Positions 14,882-17,607 of a stretch of 17,607 bases of DNA are shown here, in pieces; position 1 is the stretch's first letter; every line of letters begins with the position of its first letter. The translations under genes and the position numbers were made by a program. The stretch comes from JANLTP01 sp031363055 (GTDB lineage Bacteria; Pseudomonadota; Gammaproteobacteria; Burkholderiales; Burkholderiaceae_E), in assembly GCA_031363055.1 (NCBI GenBank), contig JANLTP010000229.1, positions 1-17,607 on the forward strand. The letters are read 5' to 3'. Below the pieces are notes generated by a model. That model did no database searches. It was not told where the DNA came from and was given only the letters and a program-made list of their open reading frames with translations.

Positions 14882-15319
14882 ATGCGGAAATATCTGCTCG
14901 TGACAAATGGATTTTATTCTGCCGATCTGCCCGGTTCGGGCGGTACGGACCGCTTTTTTGAGTTTTCGCCACGAATAGGCCCTGAATTGAGATCTACTCC
15001 CGCCCAATCGGGCTTCGATGCGACGAACACGAACGATCAAAGATATTTTCCGAAATGGATTCTGGAACCGCGCGCCCTGCGTTTGCTCGAGTCGCTGCCC
15101 GCTGAAATCCGGCTGAACGCGCTGCGGCGCTCGTTTCCGCACATTCTCAATCTGATCGCCATGAACTGGCGCTGCCCGGTTCAAATGCAACGTACCGTGC
15201 AATCGCTGTTGATCGATGCGCGCGGCAACCGCGAAGGCTTTCCGATCGGTGTGCAGCAAGAAATTACCGATCTTGCTGACTACTATTTCACGGTCATTCG
15301 GCCGCAGCTGTCGACTTGA
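14882..15319 (+). CDS. Small uncharacterised protein, opposite strand within the tyrA-aroA gap
   Basis: The 145-codon frame is the only plausible gene on the plus strand of the leftward block that does not overlap a known gene. Its C-terminal two thirds look like real protein (EPRALRLLESLPAEIRLNAL, FPHILNLIAMNW, then QSLLIDARGNREGFPIGVQQ). They recall, from memory only, short uncharacterised betaproteobacterial proteins with an LLID-RG-R-GFP core. No signal peptide, membrane helix or catalytic motif is seen. The first 35 codons are doubtful: they contain a terminator-like hairpin with six Ts (14940-14959). A TTG at 14987 preceded by AGG would give a 110-residue protein and may be the true start. 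The gene is divergent from aroA and convergent with tyrA, and its TGA lies in an 18-bp tandem repeat. Function unknown. Confidence 0.6.
   Translation: MRKYLLVTNGFYSADLPGSGGTDRFFEFSPRIGPELRSTPAQSGFDATNTNDQRYFPKWILEPRALRLLESLPAEIRLNALRRSFPHILNLIAMNWRCPVQMQRTVQSLLIDARGNREGFPIGVQQEITDLADYYFTVIRPQLST
14940..14959 (+). terminator. Possible weak intrinsic terminator or attenuator
   Basis: GCGGT-ACGG-ACCGC (14940-14953) forms a 5-bp stem directly followed by TTTTTT on the plus strand. It lies inside the 5' part of the small plus-strand frame, downstream of its first ATG, so it might attenuate that transcript or mark the first ATG as wrong. The stem is short. Confidence 0.3.
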
Positions 15320-15363
15320 TGGGCCCTGTCGGCTTGATGAACCCTGTCCGTTTGATGAACGTT
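15310..15363. repeat. Three 18-bp tandem repeats between two convergent stop codons
   Basis: Units GTCGACTTGATGGGCCCT, GTCGGCTTGATGAACCCT and GTCCGTTTGATGAACGTT start at 15310, 15328 and 15346. The plus-strand gene's TGA (15317-15319) is inside the first unit, and every unit carries the same in-frame TGA. The array ends 4 bp from the tyrA stop (15368-15370). In the tyrA frame past its TGA it reads SSNGQG, SSSRQG, PSSRQ. Confidence 0.85.
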
Positions 15364-15367
15364 CGGT

Positions 15368-16234
15368 TCAGGCCTCCATGGCCTTGCGCCAACGACTGGC
15401 AACGCCGAACAGCGATTCAAGTCCGGCACGATCCGATTGCTCCAGAGCCTCAAGAATAGTCTGTAACTCGATCTGAAACTCGGCGGCCGCACGCAGCACC
15501 TCGACACGATTGTCGATCAAAATTTCCGCCCATAGCGCCGGCGACGAAGCAGCGATTCGGGTCGTGTCGCGCAGTCCGGCCCCGGCCGACCGCTGTGCTG
15601 CTTGACCTTGGTCACTACGCGCGATGGCCGCAACAAGGGCGAATGCCAACGCATGCGGCCAATGCGAAACCGTCGCGAACAGCCGGTCATGCTCCGCGAT
15701 CCCGATATGCGTCACCCGCGCACCCAACCCGCTCCAGGTCGCGCTGACTTGCTCGAGTACCGCCAAATCGGTGCTCGGTTGCGGACACAGAAATACCCGC
15801 GCATTCACAAACAGGTTCGAGTTCGCGGCCGAAGGTCCGGATCGCTCCGATCCGGCAATCGGATGCGCCGGCACGAACCTTGAAAACGCATCACCCAAGC
15901 AATTTTGGGCGGCCGCAATGACGGTGCCCTTGGTACTGGCGCAATCGGTGATGACGGTGCCCGGTCCGAGCACCGGCGCAATTTGCCGGAAGATGTCCGG
16001 CATCTGCAGGACCGGCGCCGCCAGCACAAGCAGATCAACACGGGCGGCCAGATCGGCAAGATCGCTGGATACTCCGTCGATCAGGCCGAGTTCACGCGCT
16101 TGCAGCGCCGAAGCGTCGGGAGCATAGCCGATCACCGAACCCGCCAAGCCGCATCGCCTGAGCCCCGCCGCCATCGAACCACCGATCAAGCCAACCCCCA
16201 CCACACCGACGCGCGGCCAGAAAACGGTGATCAA
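15368..16234 (-). CDS. tyrA: Prephenate dehydrogenase
   Basis: TyrA oxidatively decarboxylates prephenate to 4-hydroxyphenylpyruvate for tyrosine synthesis. The 288 residues show the Rossmann motif GVVGVGLIGGS near the N-terminus, DCASTKG, the substrate-site FVPAHPIAGSERSG, SHWPHALAFAL and the family segment AGAGLRDTTRIAASSP followed by LWAEILIDN. No fused chorismate mutase, ACT or AroA domain is present. The only start consistent with an intact nucleotide-binding fold is TTG at 16234; the next Met (MAAGLRR, residue 21) would cut the fold. The start lies 1 bp past the hisC stop, with a tiny ATG-ACT-TGA frame bridging the two. Tandem repeats follow the stop. Confidence 0.96.
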   Translation of the reverse strand: MITVFWPRVGVVGVGLIGGSMAAGLRRCGLAGSVIGYAPDASALQARELGLIDGVSSDLADLAARVDLLVLAAPVLQMPDIFRQIAPVLGPGTVITDCASTKGTVIAAAQNCLGDAFSRFVPAHPIAGSERSGPSAANSNLFVNARVFLCPQPSTDLAVLEQVSATWSGLGARVTHIGIAEHDRLFATVSHWPHALAFALVAAIARSDQGQAAQRSAGAGLRDTTRIAASSPALWAEILIDNRVEVLRAAAEFQIELQTILEALEQSDRAGLESLFGVASRWRKAMEA

Positions 16235-16235
16235 G

Positions 16236-17330
16236 TCATACTTTCAGGATACCGGCCAGCACTGTCAGAAAGCGCTCATTTTCATGCGCCAGTCCGACCG
16301 ATACCCGCAACCATTGCGGCAGGCCATAGTTGACCACCGGTCGCACGATAACGCCGGCCCGAAGCAACTGATTGAATACGGTCATACCGTCACCGACCTT
16401 GACGAGGACAAAGTTGCCGAACGACGGTACGAACTCCAGCCCCATCCGCTCGAATGAGGATTGCAATTGCGCCAATCCATCACGGTTGACTTCGTAGCTT
16501 TTTTGCAGGAACGCGTCATCGGCGAGCGCTGCGATCGCCGCTGCTTGCGCCAACGTGTTGACGTTAAACGGATGGCGCAGCCGGTTCATGAGATCGGTGG
16601 TGTTTGCGCTGGCCAGCGCAAAGCCAATGCGCAAACCGGCCAAACCATAGACCTTCGACATGGTGCGCGAAATAATCAGGTTCGGAAATTTCTTGAGCCA
16701 TTGCACTGAATCAAAGCGAAGCTCGATCGGCAAATACTCGTTGTAAGCTTCGTCGAGCACTACCGCAACATGCGACGGTACTCGCTCCAGGAACGCCTCG
16801 ACATCGGCCGCAGGCAAGAAGGTGCCCGTTGGATTATTCGGGTTTGCAATAAACACCAAACGAGTATCAGCCTGGACCGCATTGGCCATCGCAATCAGGT
16901 CATGACCGTAGTGCTTCGCAGGTACGACGATCGACTTCGCGCCAATGGCCTGCGTAGCCAACGCGTATACCGCAAACGAATGTTCGGCATACACAATCGA
17001 CTGGCCTGCTGCCACGAACGCGCGTGCCGCCAGCTCGAGAACATCGTTCGAGCCGTTGCCCAGCGTGATCCAGTCCTGCGCCACCTTGAATTTAGCGGCG
17101 ATCGCAGCCTTCAGTTCGAAACCGTTCGAATCGGGATAACGACCGAGATCGGCAATGTTTACCGCCACGGCCTTTTGCGCGGACACAGGCATACCCAGCG
17201 GATTTTCGTTCGAGGCCAGCTTGACGATCGTTTTCTCATCAAGCCCGAGTTCGCGCGCGAGCTCGGAGATCGGTTTGCCGGCCTGATAAGGCGCAATTCC
17301 TTGAACGTATGAGGGAGCCGACAGTGACAT
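16236..17330 (-). CDS. hisC: Histidinol-phosphate aminotransferase (HisC2-type)
   Basis: This PLP-dependent class I/II aminotransferase converts imidazole-acetol phosphate to histidinol phosphate, and family members beside pheA/tyrA often also act on aromatic keto acids. The 364-residue length is normal. Visible features are LASNENPLG (38-46), YPDSNGFELK, the PLP contacts NPNNPTG (163-169), D193 and Y196 in DEAYNEY, the Schiff-base K226 in SRTMSKVYGLAGLRIGF, and a C-terminal IVRPVVNYGLPQWLRVSVG with the substrate-binding Arg. AAGGA lies 6 nt before the ATG. It follows pheA by 15 bp and precedes tyrA by 1 bp, so a role in Phe/Tyr transamination is plausible besides histidine synthesis. Confidence 0.95.
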   Translation of the reverse strand: MSLSAPSYVQGIAPYQAGKPISELARELGLDEKTIVKLASNENPLGMPVSAQKAVAVNIADLGRYPDSNGFELKAAIAAKFKVAQDWITLGNGSNDVLELAARAFVAAGQSIVYAEHSFAVYALATQAIGAKSIVVPAKHYGHDLIAMANAVQADTRLVFIANPNNPTGTFLPAADVEAFLERVPSHVAVVLDEAYNEYLPIELRFDSVQWLKKFPNLIISRTMSKVYGLAGLRIGFALASANTTDLMNRLRHPFNVNTLAQAAAIAALADDAFLQKSYEVNRDGLAQLQSSFERMGLEFVPSFGNFVLVKVGDGMTVFNQLLRAGVIVRPVVNYGLPQWLRVSVGLAHENERFLTVLAGILKV

Positions 17331-17345
17331 GAATTTCCTTAAGTG

Positions 17346-17607
17346 CTAAGCGGCGCGCGGATAGGAGCCGATTACCCGATAGAACGCCGCGTTGTCGCGC
17401 AGCTCCGTCAGCGCCGAAGCAACCGCAGCATCGGCTTGATGACCCAAAACGTCGATGTAGAAATAATATTCCCAATTGCCCTGACGCGCCGGTCGCGATT
17501 CGAAGCGCTTCATCGAGACACCATGTCGGGCCAACGGTTCGATGAGGGCGTGCACAGCACCAGCGCGATCGGGTACCGAAAGGATCAGCGAGGTCTGATC
17601 GGCGCCG
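17346..17607 (-). CDS. pheA: Prephenate dehydratase / chorismate mutase, C-terminal ACT domain (runs off the window)
   Basis: Only the last 87 codons are in the window; the gene continues rightward. They form the ACT regulatory domain of prephenate dehydratase: GADQTSLILSVPDRAGAVHA, then LARHGVSMKRFESRP and WEYYFYIDVLGH. The ESRP motif is the phenylalanine-binding site that gives feedback inhibition in this family. The catalytic dehydratase and any chorismate mutase part are not visible. hisC follows after 15 bp and tyrA after that, so one transcript would carry the last steps to both phenylalanine and tyrosine. Confidence 0.95.
   Translation of the reverse strand, partial: GADQTSLILSVPDRAGAVHALIEPLARHGVSMKRFESRPARQGNWEYYFYIDVLGHQADAAVASALTELRDNAAFYRVIGSYPRAA

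Noticed and set aside
14062..14961. 299-codon plus-strand frame over aroA
   Set aside because: It is the antisense shadow of aroA; the sequence resembles no family I know and it overlaps the small plus-strand gene.
14636..15259. 207-codon minus-strand frame between tyrA and aroA
   Set aside because: It overlaps the start of aroA and is rich in Arg/Gln/His without a fold signature. It is the open continuation of the tyrA frame past its TGA, antisense to the better plus-strand candidate.

Overview
The window is a stretch of a betaproteobacterial chromosome. The protein sequences point there: ribosomal protein S1 has the betaproteobacterial style with a GTTNLGALL-type tail, the heptose kinase lacks the adenylyltransferase half found in the enterobacterial enzyme, and the gene order pheA-hisC-tyrA-aroA-cmk-rpsA-ihfB-lapA-lapB-rfaE1-hldD-comEA is typical of that class. 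I cannot name a genus. No tRNA, rRNA, insertion sequence, CRISPR array or prophage gene was seen.

Region 1 (1-4813) is a signal-transduction island. A PAS-domain protein runs leftward off the window (1-653). Divergent from it are a receiver-HisKA_3 hybrid kinase (823-1902) and a NarL/FixJ-type response regulator (1899-2531) joined by a GTGA overlap, then a soluble PAS histidine kinase (2592-4127). A receiver-ANTAR regulator (4202-4813) converges on them. Together they look like a cytoplasmic phosphorelay with a DNA-binding output and an RNA-binding, antitermination-type output.

Region 2 (4814-6948) has a 382-bp gene-free stretch with a good promoter for the ANTAR gene, then ubiA (ubiquinone synthesis), an intrinsic terminator, and a secreted ComEA-like helix-hairpin-helix protein with a long Lys/Ala/Asp repeat tail.

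Region 3 (6949-17607) is a long leftward block transcribed from right to left. It holds pheA (3' end), hisC and tyrA, then aroA and cmk, rpsA and ihfB, lapA and lapB, and rfaE1 and hldD. These cover aromatic amino acid synthesis, nucleotide and translation functions, nucleoid architecture, and LPS assembly and its control. The block is interrupted between tyrA and aroA by one opposite-strand gene of unknown function (14882-15319).

The most unusual signal is a set of short degenerate tandem repeats placed on or next to stop codons: 12 bp at the PAS kinase, 15 bp at ihfB, 13 bp at cmk, and 18 bp between tyrA and the small opposite-strand gene. In three of the four, the period is a multiple of three and the upstream gene's frame stays open across the array beyond its stop codon. 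At ihfB, one TAG is all that separates its frame from lapA. Related arrays also lie inside coding sequence (the kinase linker and the ComEA tail). The leftward block also uses several TTG starts, three of them in a TTGA stop/start overlap.
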